This document shows, piece after piece, positions 15,745 to 24,863 of a stretch of DNA of 64,000 nt. The translations under genes and the position numbers were made by a program. The notes beneath the pieces were generated by a model. The model was not told the DNA's origin and searched no databases. It saw only the letters and a program-made list of their open reading frames with translations. This DNA is from RFSX01 sp964495785 (GTDB lineage Bacteria > Bacteroidota > Bacteroidia > Chitinophagales > Saprospiraceae): assembly GCA_964495785.1 (NCBI GenBank), contig CAZBXL010000002.1, positions 1 to 64,000 on the forward strand. Reading direction: 5' to 3'. Numbering within the stretch: the stretch's first letter is position 1; each line of letters starts with the position of its first letter.

Positions 15745-17154
15745 ATGAATAAGATTACATTTTACGGAGCTGATTGGTGCCCAGATTGTCAAAGAGCAAA
15801 GGCCTTCTTAAAGGATAATAATATAGAGTTCGAATTTGTAGATGTAGACTTAGATGAAATTGCAACAAAAAGAGTAGAACAAATCAATAAAGGCAAACGT
15901 ATCATTCCAACTATTATAATCAATGGAAAATCACATACAAATCCAGACAATAATACATTAGCTTCAGCTCTTGGTATAAATGAAGATCATCGGGTGATTG
16001 TATACGGAGCAGATTGGTGCCCAGACTGTAGAAAGTCAAAGTCATTCTTAGACGATAACGGTATCAACTATCAGTATATAGTCATAGATGAGAATGAGTG
16101 GTCTATACCCATCATCACTAAACTTAATAACGGCAAGCGAAAAATTCCTACCATTATTATCAATGACGACATAGTATTAGTAGAACCTGAAAACGAGGCT
16201 CTACGTGAGGCCCTTAAGATAGATGAGGTAAAAGACGAAGTCGTCTATGATACTATAATCATCGGAGGAGGGGCAGCAGGACTAACGACATCGATATATG
16301 CGCAGAGAGACAGATTCAATACCTTGATATTAGAAAAGAAGACAATCGGTGGCAATGCATTCTTGACACAAAAGATAGAAAACTATCCTGGCTTCACGTC
16401 GATATCAGGCCCTAAGCTCATGGATAAAATGGAACAGCAAGCTAAAACTTATGGGGCTGTCATAAAAACAGGAGAAGACGTCACAACTATTGAGAAAAAT
16501 ATCCAAGGGTTTTTAGTAAAAACATCCTCTAAAGAATATCATGGCAAATCCATTGTGATAGCAACAGGATCTACTTATCGTCAACTTGGCATCCCAGGAG
16601 AACAAGAACTTATAGGATCTGGTGTGCACTTCTGCGCTACTTGTGACGGTGCTTTCTACAGGGACAAAGATATCATTGTTATTGGTGGTGGTAACTCGGC
16701 CTTAGAAGAAGGTATATTTTTAGCTGGTTTTTGTAAGAGTGTCAAGATCGTGCATATCCTACCAGAATTTACAGCTTCAGAAACTTACGTAGAAAAACTA
16801 AAATCAATAGAAAATATAACGACTTATATGAATAAAAAGTCCATCGAATTTGAAGCCAACGAAGAAGGACTTTTTAAAGGTCTCAAAATAGAGGATAACG
16901 ATACTCAAGAACAGGAGACTCTTACGGCAGATGGTGTATTTATCTTCATCGGGCTTATACCAAATACTAAAACATTTGAAGGTATGATAAGCTTAAATGA
17001 AAGAGGTTTTATCAAAACAACAGGCATGGCCCAAACCTCTCAAGAAGGGATATTTGCAGCTGGTGACTGTAGAGAAGGAGCCATTGCACAAGTGGCAGCA
17101 GCAACTGGCGAAGGCGTCCTTGCAAGTTATGGAGTCAAAGCTTATTTAAAATAA
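15745..17154 (+). CDS. double glutaredoxin-thioredoxin reductase fusion
   Basis: This 469-residue protein begins with two tandem glutaredoxin-like domains, each opening with YGADWCPDC (CPDC active sites at about residues 12-15 and 93-96) and each containing the cis-proline segment (KGKRIIPTIIING; NGKRKIPTIIIND). Residues about 160-469 are a thioredoxin reductase: FAD site DTIIIGGGAAGLTTSIYAQR, redox pair CATCDGAFY, NAD(P) site IIVIGGGNSALEEG, and C-terminal FAAGDCREGAIAQVAAATGE. The reductase normally passes NADPH electrons to thioredoxin; here the attached domains are probably its own substrates and relay electrons onward. The repeat-plus-reductase layout is unusual. A canonical trxB is elsewhere in this window. 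Confidence 0.85.
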   Translation: MNKITFYGADWCPDCQRAKAFLKDNNIEFEFVDVDLDEIATKRVEQINKGKRIIPTIIINGKSHTNPDNNTLASALGINEDHRVIVYGADWCPDCRKSKSFLDDNGINYQYIVIDENEWSIPIITKLNNGKRKIPTIIINDDIVLVEPENEALREALKIDEVKDEVVYDTIIIGGGAAGLTTSIYAQRDRFNTLILEKKTIGGNAFLTQKIENYPGFTSISGPKLMDKMEQQAKTYGAVIKTGEDVTTIEKNIQGFLVKTSSKEYHGKSIVIATGSTYRQLGIPGEQELIGSGVHFCATCDGAFYRDKDIIVIGGGNSALEEGIFLAGFCKSVKIVHILPEFTASETYVEKLKSIENITTYMNKKSIEFEANEEGLFKGLKIEDNDTQEQETLTADGVFIFIGLIPNTKTFEGMISLNERGFIKTTGMAQTSQEGIFAAGDCREGAIAQVAAATGEGVLASYGVKAYLK

Positions 17155-17221
17155 ACAGTTGATGATGTATCCGTGTCATATAATAGTCTCCATATATCGA
17201 CAATAGATATAAATTGAAATT

Positions 17222-18115
17222 ATGACTAAAGAAGAAATGTTAGATACTGTAATCCAGCATGAAGTTTTTGCAGGATTTGATACAGATGAAGTAAAACGAC
17301 TGAGTTCATTATTTACATTTAGAACACTTAGGACATCTGAGGTCATTTTTGAAATAGATGACATGCCTGAGCACCTTATATACTTGATAGAAGGTGCTCT
17401 AACTTTAAATTTTCCAGACAGTACAACACTTAAACTTTTACCAGGAGAACTGATCGGTGAGATAGGAGTTCTTAATGGAGACTTTAGATTAGGTAGGCTT
17501 GTAGCAGATCAGGATAGTAAAATTATATCCATATGCACTCCAGGACTGCTTGAGGCCTCTACTATTCCAGCAACGATGTCTTTAGAAATAATCAAAAGAT
17601 TAAGTAAGCGGGTCACAAATTATTTAAGATCCATACAACAGATATCTACTAAAGAAATTATCAACGCAGGAGAAAACGAACATACAGAATTCAAATCTAC
17701 TTTGAGATGGAATCTGAAAGCCCAAAAAAAAGATCCAAGAATAACCCATGCTGTTCTTAAAACTATAGCTGCATTCTTAAACTCTACCGGAGGAACCCTT
17801 ATCATAGGTGTCACAGACGATAGCCAAATAATTGGCTTAGAAGAAGATAGATTTGAGAATGACGATAAACTTCTACTCTTTATCACTAATGTTATTAAAT
17901 CAAGACTTGGAACATTGCACCTGGACAACATCCACTACAGTACCGAAAAAATTAATGACAAAGTAATACTCAGAGTAGATGTCAAACCGAGCAATACTCC
18001 ATGCTACTTATCAGAGGATAAATTTGATCATTTTTATATCCGAACTGGACCGTCTACAACTGACTTGAGACTGAGTAAAGTCTATGACTTTATAAGTGTT
18101 AGATTCAACTTATAA
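17222..18115 (+). CDS. cNMP-binding domain fused to AlbA_2 (Schlafen-like) domain
   Basis: Residues about 10-130 form a CRP-type cyclic-nucleotide-binding domain (VFAGFDTDEVKRLSSLF, LIYLIEGALTLNF, PGELIGEIGVLNGDFRLGRL). Residues about 150-290 form an AlbA_2/Schlafen-type domain: the hallmark HTEFKSTLRWN, the helix AVLKTIAAFLNSTGGTLIIG, and VTDDSQIIGLEED, ending with YIRTGPSTTDL. There is no separate winged helix, so it is not a standard CRP regulator; the AlbA_2 part may bind nucleic acid or nucleotide. It follows the reductase fusion by 67 bp on the same strand and could sense nucleotide or redox state for that unit. The two domains are clear; the role is not. Confidence 0.8.
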   Translation: MTKEEMLDTVIQHEVFAGFDTDEVKRLSSLFTFRTLRTSEVIFEIDDMPEHLIYLIEGALTLNFPDSTTLKLLPGELIGEIGVLNGDFRLGRLVADQDSKIISICTPGLLEASTIPATMSLEIIKRLSKRVTNYLRSIQQISTKEIINAGENEHTEFKSTLRWNLKAQKKDPRITHAVLKTIAAFLNSTGGTLIIGVTDDSQIIGLEEDRFENDDKLLLFITNVIKSRLGTLHLDNIHYSTEKINDKVILRVDVKPSNTPCYLSEDKFDHFYIRTGPSTTDLRLSKVYDFISVRFNL

Positions 18116-18174
18116 TTATATATTCATTTAGATACGACATTCATCAACTGAATTAAGCTATAACTATTCTACTT

Positions 18175-20409
18175 TTATTGATAGTTAAAGCGATAACCAA
18201 AACTTAATGCCACTTGAACGTCATTCGACCAAGTATTATGACCTACTGTAATATTTAATGGTCCTAAAAAAGAATCAACAGCCAAAGAAGCGCCATACCC
18301 ATAAAACGTATTGTCTACATTGGTCATTCCTTCTAAGCTATCAGAACCATGAGCCACATTTCCTTTGAGATCTAAAAACACCTTAGGTGTCAGTGCACAA
18401 CGAATTCCTAATTGGAGATTTGTAATTTGAGAAAATGGAGCAGAGTATTCTCTTAAGCCTATAAAAGGCATCGCTTGTTCTCCTGTAAAATAATCGCCTC
18501 CCAATAAAAAATTATCAAAAACTATAGGTTCAGATGTATACCCTATTCCGACATTCTGAAAAAGCGTAAGAAAAGAATTTAACTTACTATAGTTAGATAA
18601 AAATAGATGCGACCTAATATAGTTACTCGATTGATTTATATTTAAAAAATCTACAGCTTCGTCACTGTTGTATATGATTGAATAATCCGTAGCATATCGA
18701 AAAGAACTTGATAAGTCTACCACTAATCCCTTGTGAGGAAAATAAGATCTATCTGTAGAATTGTATTTAAAAAAGAAATCAATGGATTGTCCAGTCGCTT
18801 TCAAATCATCAATGTCTAATGGTACAGTTTCTTCAGAACTTAAGTCCCATCTATTTACCTGATAAGCTACACCAGCTAAGATATTATTATAAGGCACCCA
18901 CATGATTTTAGCAGATGCTTCAAATTTATGACGATCATAATCCTTGATAATAGTACCTCCTTGAAAAGAGTACGTCTGATCGTTACGCTGAAAAGCGCCA
19001 CCCAGTTTAAATGCAAATCTCTTACGTGGACCAAAGTACTGCTTATAATGCCCATTAATGGCCGGCGACTCTGATATCCTAACCCGCCCAAATAAGGAGG
19101 ATGGGAGATCAAACAATCGTCTTACGTCTGCTTTTACTATAGCGGCCGCTGCATCAGCATTACTGTAATGTAAACCAAACTTAAATCTTATCGGATCTGA
19201 TTTTTTAGCTTGTATATCCATGATAGTTCCGATAGAATCAGATAACAACGCATAGTTGACACTTTCAAAAAAGCGAGTTCCGTAAACATAATTGATGCCT
19301 CTTTCTACATCATCTATATTATAAAACTTATCTTCTTGCATACCCAGGGAAGATAGTATAAGTGACTCTATACCAGGAGACATCTCTTCTGTCAGAAATT
19401 TCCTGACGCTTAATGAATCTGGATAATTTAATGGGACTACGGGAGGAGCTCTTTGTAAGCCCTGAAAGCTGTCAGCTAACTTTTGTAAGACATCAATATT
19501 CTCTCTTGCGATCCGTTCGCCTTGAGCTATTATCTCACTTGCTTTATCAAAATCTCCAGCACCATATCCCTCTGATAGATTTATTATAATATCTGCTAAC
19601 TCTTCTTGCTCTTTAGAATCTGCAATGCTATATAGAAAACTACTCTGTATTAATACATCGAATGCGGTTTTAACTTCTTCCTTTGTTTTATCTACGCCTC
19701 CAGTATATGAAGCGATCACAACTTCTGCGCCCATATCAATAACTTCCTGTACCGGAAAGTTTCTTATGACGCCACCGTCTACTAATAACTTATCTCCATA
19801 TTCTACTGGTGTAAATATCGTAGGTATGGCCATGCTGGCACGCTGAGCTCTGGCAAGATAACCTTTATCTAAAGTGACAATCTCGCCATTCAATACATTG
19901 ACAGAAACACATTTAAATGGAATTGGAAATTTATCAAAATCTTTAATCAGGTGGGCAGAGCAAGCTAATCTCGCAAGAACTAAAGATAATTGTTGCCCTT
20001 CTATTAAGCCCAGAGGTAATTGAAACTTCCCATCTTTAAATCCAACGGCAACGATTTGATTTTTGTATTCTTCTTTTTCTGTAATATTAATCTCTTGCAG
20101 ATTGATCCTATTACTCAGAAGTAATTCCCATTTTTGGCCTTCAGCAAAAGCTTGTAATTCGTCAGCAGAAAGCCCTAAGGCATATAAGCCACCGACTATG
20201 CTACCCATACTTGTCCCCGTAATATAATCTGGCCTAAGGTCTAATTCTTCTAATACCTTGAGCAATCCAATGTGTGCAAATCCTTTTGCACCACCACCAC
20301 TTAACACTAAACCTAACTTGGGAGCTTGACGCAACGAGTCTCTTTCTTGCCCATACGTTGAAGCAATAAAAACGAGTAAGGATAGGATTATCAGTTGTAC
20401 TTTATACAC
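18175..20409 (-). CDS. patatin-like phospholipase with POTRA and outer-membrane barrel (PlpD type)
   Basis: This 744-residue protein has a signal peptide (MYKVQLIILSLLVFIASTYG). The patatin domain (about 28-310) shows the oxyanion motif LSGGGAKGFAHIG, the nucleophile GTSMGS (Ser about 67) and the catalytic DGG (VDGGVIRNFP, about 210). A POTRA-like segment (about 335-405, FYNIDDVERGINYVYGTRFF) and a C-terminal barrel ending in LSFGYRFNYQ follow. This is the architecture of type Vd secretion proteins such as Pseudomonas PlpD, in which the barrel carries the lipase to the cell surface. The active site looks intact. It is 120 bp downstream of ppk1 on the same strand. Confidence 0.85.
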   Translation of the reverse strand: MYKVQLIILSLLVFIASTYGQERDSLRQAPKLGLVLSGGGAKGFAHIGLLKVLEELDLRPDYITGTSMGSIVGGLYALGLSADELQAFAEGQKWELLLSNRINLQEINITEKEEYKNQIVAVGFKDGKFQLPLGLIEGQQLSLVLARLACSAHLIKDFDKFPIPFKCVSVNVLNGEIVTLDKGYLARAQRASMAIPTIFTPVEYGDKLLVDGGVIRNFPVQEVIDMGAEVVIASYTGGVDKTKEEVKTAFDVLIQSSFLYSIADSKEQEELADIIINLSEGYGAGDFDKASEIIAQGERIARENIDVLQKLADSFQGLQRAPPVVPLNYPDSLSVRKFLTEEMSPGIESLILSSLGMQEDKFYNIDDVERGINYVYGTRFFESVNYALLSDSIGTIMDIQAKKSDPIRFKFGLHYSNADAAAAIVKADVRRLFDLPSSLFGRVRISESPAINGHYKQYFGPRKRFAFKLGGAFQRNDQTYSFQGGTIIKDYDRHKFEASAKIMWVPYNNILAGVAYQVNRWDLSSEETVPLDIDDLKATGQSIDFFFKYNSTDRSYFPHKGLVVDLSSSFRYATDYSIIYNSDEAVDFLNINQSSNYIRSHLFLSNYSKLNSFLTLFQNVGIGYTSEPIVFDNFLLGGDYFTGEQAMPFIGLREYSAPFSQITNLQLGIRCALTPKVFLDLKGNVAHGSDSLEGMTNVDNTFYGYGASLAVDSFLGPLNITVGHNTWSNDVQVALSFGYRFNYQ

Positions 20410-20529
20410 AACAAAAAAGAATATTGGATATAATAAAATTCATTCTCAGAATTGTAGCATGATCTCAAATTAAAGAGAAAGTCGCTGCTGATTGTTATCT
20501 AATTAAAAACAACTTACTTCACATATAAA

Positions 20530-22554
20530 CTATAGTTCAGTATTATTTGCTGACTCAAGAAATTTGTATATCTGATGTTGACTGCTCATTCTATAATCTG
20601 CATGCTTATCTTGATATATGTTAGTCTGGTCTTTATCGATCAAACGAGCTTTTACTTGATCATCAAATTGCATATCTAAGGTAGCTTTTATTTTCTGATG
20701 TATGTCTTCATCCAAAATAGGGACTAAGACCTCTACTCGATGATCAAGATTTCTTGTCATCATATCTGCGGAACCTATATATAATTTCTCCTTACCGTCA
20801 TTAGCAAAAACATAAACTCGGCCATGCTCTAAGAAACGATCTACAACTGACACTACACTTATATTCTCACTCATTCCTTCTACTCCAGGAATAAGACAGC
20901 AGATGCCTCTTATGAGTAGTTTTATTTTAACTCCAGAAGCTGAAGCTCGATACAGTGCTTTAATGATGTCCTTATCCTGCAGACTATTCATTTTGAAAAA
21001 GATATATGCCTCCTTACCAGATTGTGCATTGGTGATCTCCGCATCTATGAGATCAGTTATTGTCTTTCTTGTATTGAATGGTGATACAAGTAATTTTTTC
21101 AGTTTAGGCACTATGATATTTCTTTCTAATAACTGAAAGACCTGACCTAACTCAGATGTTATTTTCTTATGAGCCGTAAGCAATCCATAGTCGGTATAGA
21201 TCTTTGATGTTTTCTCATTAAAGTTACCTGTACCTATATAAGCAAACTCTTCGATATTGCCATCCGGTTGATCTAATCGAACATACATGATCTTAGAATG
21301 TACTTTAATATTGGGATAAGAATAGATGACATTAGCTCCTGCCTTAGCCAGTTTATCTCCCCAATACATATTATTTGATTCGTCAAATCTTGCCTTAGTC
21401 TCTATGAATACGACTACTTTTTTACCATTCTCCATCGCCTTAAGTAGACCTTGTGCTATTGCAGAATTCTTAGATACTCTGTATAAGGTCATCTTAATGA
21501 CTGAGACGTCTGGATGTACTGCAGCCTCTGACAAGAACCTAATCACTTCTTCAAATGATTCATATGGATAATAGAGAAGTCTATCCTTCTCTCTTGTAGC
21601 TTGGAATATACAACCAAAACAAGCCAACTTTGCAGAACGTAAAGGTTCTAAACTGATTATTTTTTCAGAAACCGATTCTGGAACTTGTAAGGAAAACAGA
21701 TCTACTAACTTATGATATCTACCTCCTAAGATTATATCCGTGTCAGTTATATCCAAAGTCCTGTACAGGGAATTAAGAACATGCTTAGGCATATTCTGAT
21801 CTATCATAGCTGTCGTAAACTGCCCCGTATCACGATTAGGTAGAGAGCTCTCTATCAGATCTCTTAGGTTTCCAGAAAATTCGTCTTGGATATATAACTC
21901 TGCATCCCGGCTTGCTTTGAGGCTATAGAATTCTGTTTTGTATTTCTTTTCTATATGTACTCTTATGAGATCATCTAAGAATATGTAGGTATTTGTTTTA
22001 ACTTCTATAAATCGGCGATGCTCAGCCGGCAATTCATATATAACGAAAGTATCTCCTAAGCATCCTACGAGATATACTCTACCCGACTTGATAAAGTGAC
22101 GATCATCTTCATTTTCAAATAAGGCCTTACTATTCAATACACCGTCAATATGCTCTTTGAAATATTTCTCACAAAAAGAAATAATTTCTTCATCAAAGTC
22201 ATCTCTCAAGATTAGATTAAAACCCTTCTCTCTAAGTTGCGGTACCAGAATATTAAAAAAAGAATCTCTATACTGTTCCTCTAATTTATTGATGTTTTTT
22301 TTGATCTTCTTGAGCAGCTTATTGGGTTTAGTGATTAACTTTTTCCTAAGTGGCTTATCTAAAGATTTTATTCTTCTGATTTCGGCTACACGGACCTCAA
22401 AGAATTCGTCCAAATTAGAAGAAAAAATTGCTGCAAACTTTATTCTTTCTGATAAGGGATTTCTCTCATCATCCATTTCTTGTAATACGCGATGATTAAA
22501 TCTCAACCAAGACAAATCTCTATTATAGTACTTCGCTTTGCTCTGACTTTCCAT
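20530..22554 (-). CDS. ppk1: polyphosphate kinase 1
   Basis: The protein has 674 residues, close to the usual 690. It makes inorganic polyphosphate from ATP, reversibly. The N-terminal domain opens with NRDLSWLRFNHRVLQE and SSNLDEFFEVRV, both family signatures. The autophosphorylated histidine lies in KVHSKIMYVR (about H419) and the second conserved histidine in EHGRVYVFAND (about H577); FIETKARFDESNN and YTDYGLLTA are also conserved. It is preceded by a metallophosphoesterase gene 7 bp upstream and is probably the last gene of a five-gene minus-strand run starting at 29253, which links it to envelope phosphate or polyphosphate handling. Confidence 0.95.
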   Translation of the reverse strand: MESQSKAKYYNRDLSWLRFNHRVLQEMDDERNPLSERIKFAAIFSSNLDEFFEVRVAEIRRIKSLDKPLRKKLITKPNKLLKKIKKNINKLEEQYRDSFFNILVPQLREKGFNLILRDDFDEEIISFCEKYFKEHIDGVLNSKALFENEDDRHFIKSGRVYLVGCLGDTFVIYELPAEHRRFIEVKTNTYIFLDDLIRVHIEKKYKTEFYSLKASRDAELYIQDEFSGNLRDLIESSLPNRDTGQFTTAMIDQNMPKHVLNSLYRTLDITDTDIILGGRYHKLVDLFSLQVPESVSEKIISLEPLRSAKLACFGCIFQATREKDRLLYYPYESFEEVIRFLSEAAVHPDVSVIKMTLYRVSKNSAIAQGLLKAMENGKKVVVFIETKARFDESNNMYWGDKLAKAGANVIYSYPNIKVHSKIMYVRLDQPDGNIEEFAYIGTGNFNEKTSKIYTDYGLLTAHKKITSELGQVFQLLERNIIVPKLKKLLVSPFNTRKTITDLIDAEITNAQSGKEAYIFFKMNSLQDKDIIKALYRASASGVKIKLLIRGICCLIPGVEGMSENISVVSVVDRFLEHGRVYVFANDGKEKLYIGSADMMTRNLDHRVEVLVPILDEDIHQKIKATLDMQFDDQVKARLIDKDQTNIYQDKHADYRMSSQHQIYKFLESANNTEL

Positions 22555-22561
22555 TATTTTA

Positions 22562-23725
22562 TTATTTCAATTCAATAATTTGCTCAAATGCAACATTGTT
22601 GAATTCTTCAAATTGTAAAGGTACAATGTATTGAACTAATGCTTTCTTAGGACTCATAAAAGAGAGCTTCACATACCCCATAGTACCTATGGCGAATTTT
22701 GACCCAAGTCCCATAGCAACTTTATTTTCTTTAGTGCCAGCACCACTTACAATAAAGTATTGATCATGATTTTCTATAAACTGAAGAGTATGTTCATGTC
22801 CTGAGGCTACGATGCTCCTACCTTTCTCTTGCAATGCTTCTACTAGCTTAGCTCTATAGGTTTTGTATACGGGGTAATACACATCCTGATCTGACAACCT
22901 CACTCTCATACGATTAAATATAAATCCTGATATTGGCAGTGGTATATATAGGTCATCTACTGCTTGAGTAAAGGGAAATAAATCATCCTTCAATGGGAAT
23001 TTTCCACCATGATGAGCATAAGTATACGGAGGATGATGAGATGCTACTATGAGGGATTTATTTTTGTATGACGTTATCTCAGACTGAAGTTTATTGATAA
23101 ATTCTGCTGGAGTTTTTACATTACAAACTTCTTGATCGTCTTTTCTTGATTTTTCACTTAGAAACCATTGAGAATCCATCAAAAGAAGTCCTATAGAATC
23201 TGTCAATTCGTATATCTGGGGATCGCCACATCCCTTGTCTGGTATAAAGAAATTATTTTGCTTATTAGGGTTAGGTGTCGTTGCTAAAAAAGAATCTATA
23301 AGCATCTCTTGTCGTCTTAGGCCTACCCTACCGTAAGCATACCAATCATGATTACCTGGTACGAAATACTTTTTTCCTTTGTACTCCGTCATGGTATTCA
23401 GCTGAGCTATCAGCCTATGTCTACCTTCTGGATAATATGGACTTGAAGAAGGTGCTAATCCTACAGGATAAATATTATCACCTAACCATACAATAGCTGA
23501 AGCAGAATGCTCTTGATCAAGTTCTCTCTTAAGATGATCAAATACTTCAGTACTCTCACCATAAGGAGCATTACCGGCGTCTCCTATAAGATATACTGTA
23601 TAGTATGGATCTTCTATACTATCCCCACGAGTCCAGTCTCCCCTATATGATGGCTTATTACTCACACAGCCTGAATGCATCAGACTGAAAATCAAAATCC
23701 CAAATAAATAAATTAATCCTCTCAC
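22562..23725 (-). CDS. metallophosphoesterase lipoprotein
   Basis: This 387-residue protein starts with GTG and a lipoprotein signal (LFGILIFSLMHSGC, lipobox Cys about 20). The purple-acid-phosphatase-type metallophosphoesterase motifs are complete: YLIGDAGN, WLGDNIYPVG, VPGNHDWY, VASHHPPYT and SGHEHT, so it should bind two metals and be active in the periplasm. It overlaps the HtrA-like gene by 4 bp (GTGA) and precedes ppk1 by 7 bp. It is a clear paralogue of the N-terminal domain of the 1236-residue protein encoded upstream, sharing FFIPDKGCGDPQ/IFVPSHGCGEPQ and DSQW, but that copy has lost the metal ligands. Natural substrate unknown. Confidence 0.85.
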   Translation of the reverse strand: MRGLIYLFGILIFSLMHSGCVSNKPSYRGDWTRGDSIEDPYYTVYLIGDAGNAPYGESTEVFDHLKRELDQEHSASAIVWLGDNIYPVGLAPSSSPYYPEGRHRLIAQLNTMTEYKGKKYFVPGNHDWYAYGRVGLRRQEMLIDSFLATTPNPNKQNNFFIPDKGCGDPQIYELTDSIGLLLMDSQWFLSEKSRKDDQEVCNVKTPAEFINKLQSEITSYKNKSLIVASHHPPYTYAHHGGKFPLKDDLFPFTQAVDDLYIPLPISGFIFNRMRVRLSDQDVYYPVYKTYRAKLVEALQEKGRSIVASGHEHTLQFIENHDQYFIVSGAGTKENKVAMGLGSKFAIGTMGYVKLSFMSPKKALVQYIVPLQFEEFNNVAFEQIIELK

Positions 23726-24738
23726 AAAATTGTTTTTCTCAATTCGATAACCTCTCCTCTTCGAAGTATTTTTAAATAAATTTCTTCTCCTTGTTTCAAG
23801 TTCTTAATACGATCTTTTATCAAACTTATTGAATGAGGTGCTGCGCAACTCGACCCTAATATGTCTAAGATAATATCACCACCTAACCATAACTTCTGAT
23901 CTATTATTTCTGCCTGAAAAAAACCTCCCTTAAGGCCCATCTTTTCTGCAAAGGAATTCTTACTTACACGTTGTACAAGTAAGCCTGATTTCTGCGGCAC
24001 GTTAAGTACACCACTCATATTCTCGTCTAAGAAGTATCCATCAAAACCTGACCAAAAGTGACTATCATCATCGAGTAACAATTCTTTAGCAGTCCTAATA
24101 TCTACACCATACCCGATACCATCAGAACCTCCAGACTCTGTCAGTATAAAACTCACAATACCAATGACATGTCCTGTCATACTAAAAATAGGTCCACCAC
24201 TATTACCATGATTAATCGCCGCATCTGTTTGAATAAACTTTGCCATGTGTCCATTTGAAAGTATATTCCTATTGAGGAATCCAGATATATATCCTGATGA
24301 CAATGAATGCTCTATACCTAAGGGTGCTCCTATGACATATACCTGATGTCCTATTTTTACTTCATTTGAGCCAGGATTAAGAGTGGCAGCACGTAATCCA
24401 GGTACTTGCTCCGTTATCCTTATAAGTGCAATATCAGCACTCGGTATGGATCTTATAATCTCAGCATCATAGGTGTTGTCATTATGTAATTTTACCTTTA
24501 TCACATTGGCCGTTTCAACGACGTGGGCTGCGGTCATGATTAGACCAGTGTCATCTATGATGACTCCAGAACCCAGTGAATTACTGGGACTAATGGCACC
24601 TGAAGCGAATTTAAATTCTGTAGTGAATATTGTGACTACTGACTTAATGGATTCATTATAGCGAATAGATAAGTCTTGTGCAGTAGTAAGAGAACTCCAA
24701 CAAATAAATAATACTATCGAGGCCATTAATTTCTTCAT
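23722..24738 (-). CDS. HtrA/DegP-like periplasmic serine protease
   Basis: The 338-residue protein has a signal peptide (MKKLMASIVLFICWSSLTTAQ) and a trypsin-like protease domain with His in TAAHVVE (about 73), Asp in SADIALIRI (about 103) and Ser in HGNSGGPIF (about 180). A single PDZ-like domain covers about 240-338 (SGLLVQRVSKNSFAEKMGLK, GGDIILDILGSS). It resembles DegS/DegP-family quality-control proteases. It overlaps the start of the metallophosphoesterase gene by 4 bp. Placement inside a phosphate-related unit suggests processing or quality control of the large lipoprotein or barrel encoded upstream, which is inference. Confidence 0.85.
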   Translation of the reverse strand: MKKLMASIVLFICWSSLTTAQDLSIRYNESIKSVVTIFTTEFKFASGAISPSNSLGSGVIIDDTGLIMTAAHVVETANVIKVKLHNDNTYDAEIIRSIPSADIALIRITEQVPGLRAATLNPGSNEVKIGHQVYVIGAPLGIEHSLSSGYISGFLNRNILSNGHMAKFIQTDAAINHGNSGGPIFSMTGHVIGIVSFILTESGGSDGIGYGVDIRTAKELLLDDDSHFWSGFDGYFLDENMSGVLNVPQKSGLLVQRVSKNSFAEKMGLKGGFFQAEIIDQKLWLGGDIILDILGSSCAAPHSISLIKDRIKNLKQGEEIYLKILRRGEVIELRKTIL

Positions 24739-24863
24739 AATATTAATTTTAAACCTTTTAATAACAATAGAACAAAATACAATTTAGTATCCTAACAGCA
24801 TACATGATTCTTGCGTAGATGCACTTTTGAAAATGTTTTAGGACCAAAGTGTCATATAATGTC

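Noticed and set aside
18175..20409. CBASS-type patatin effector (CapV)
   Set aside because: The protein has a signal peptide, POTRA segment and outer-membrane barrel, so it is a PlpD-type surface lipase; no CD-NTase is nearby.
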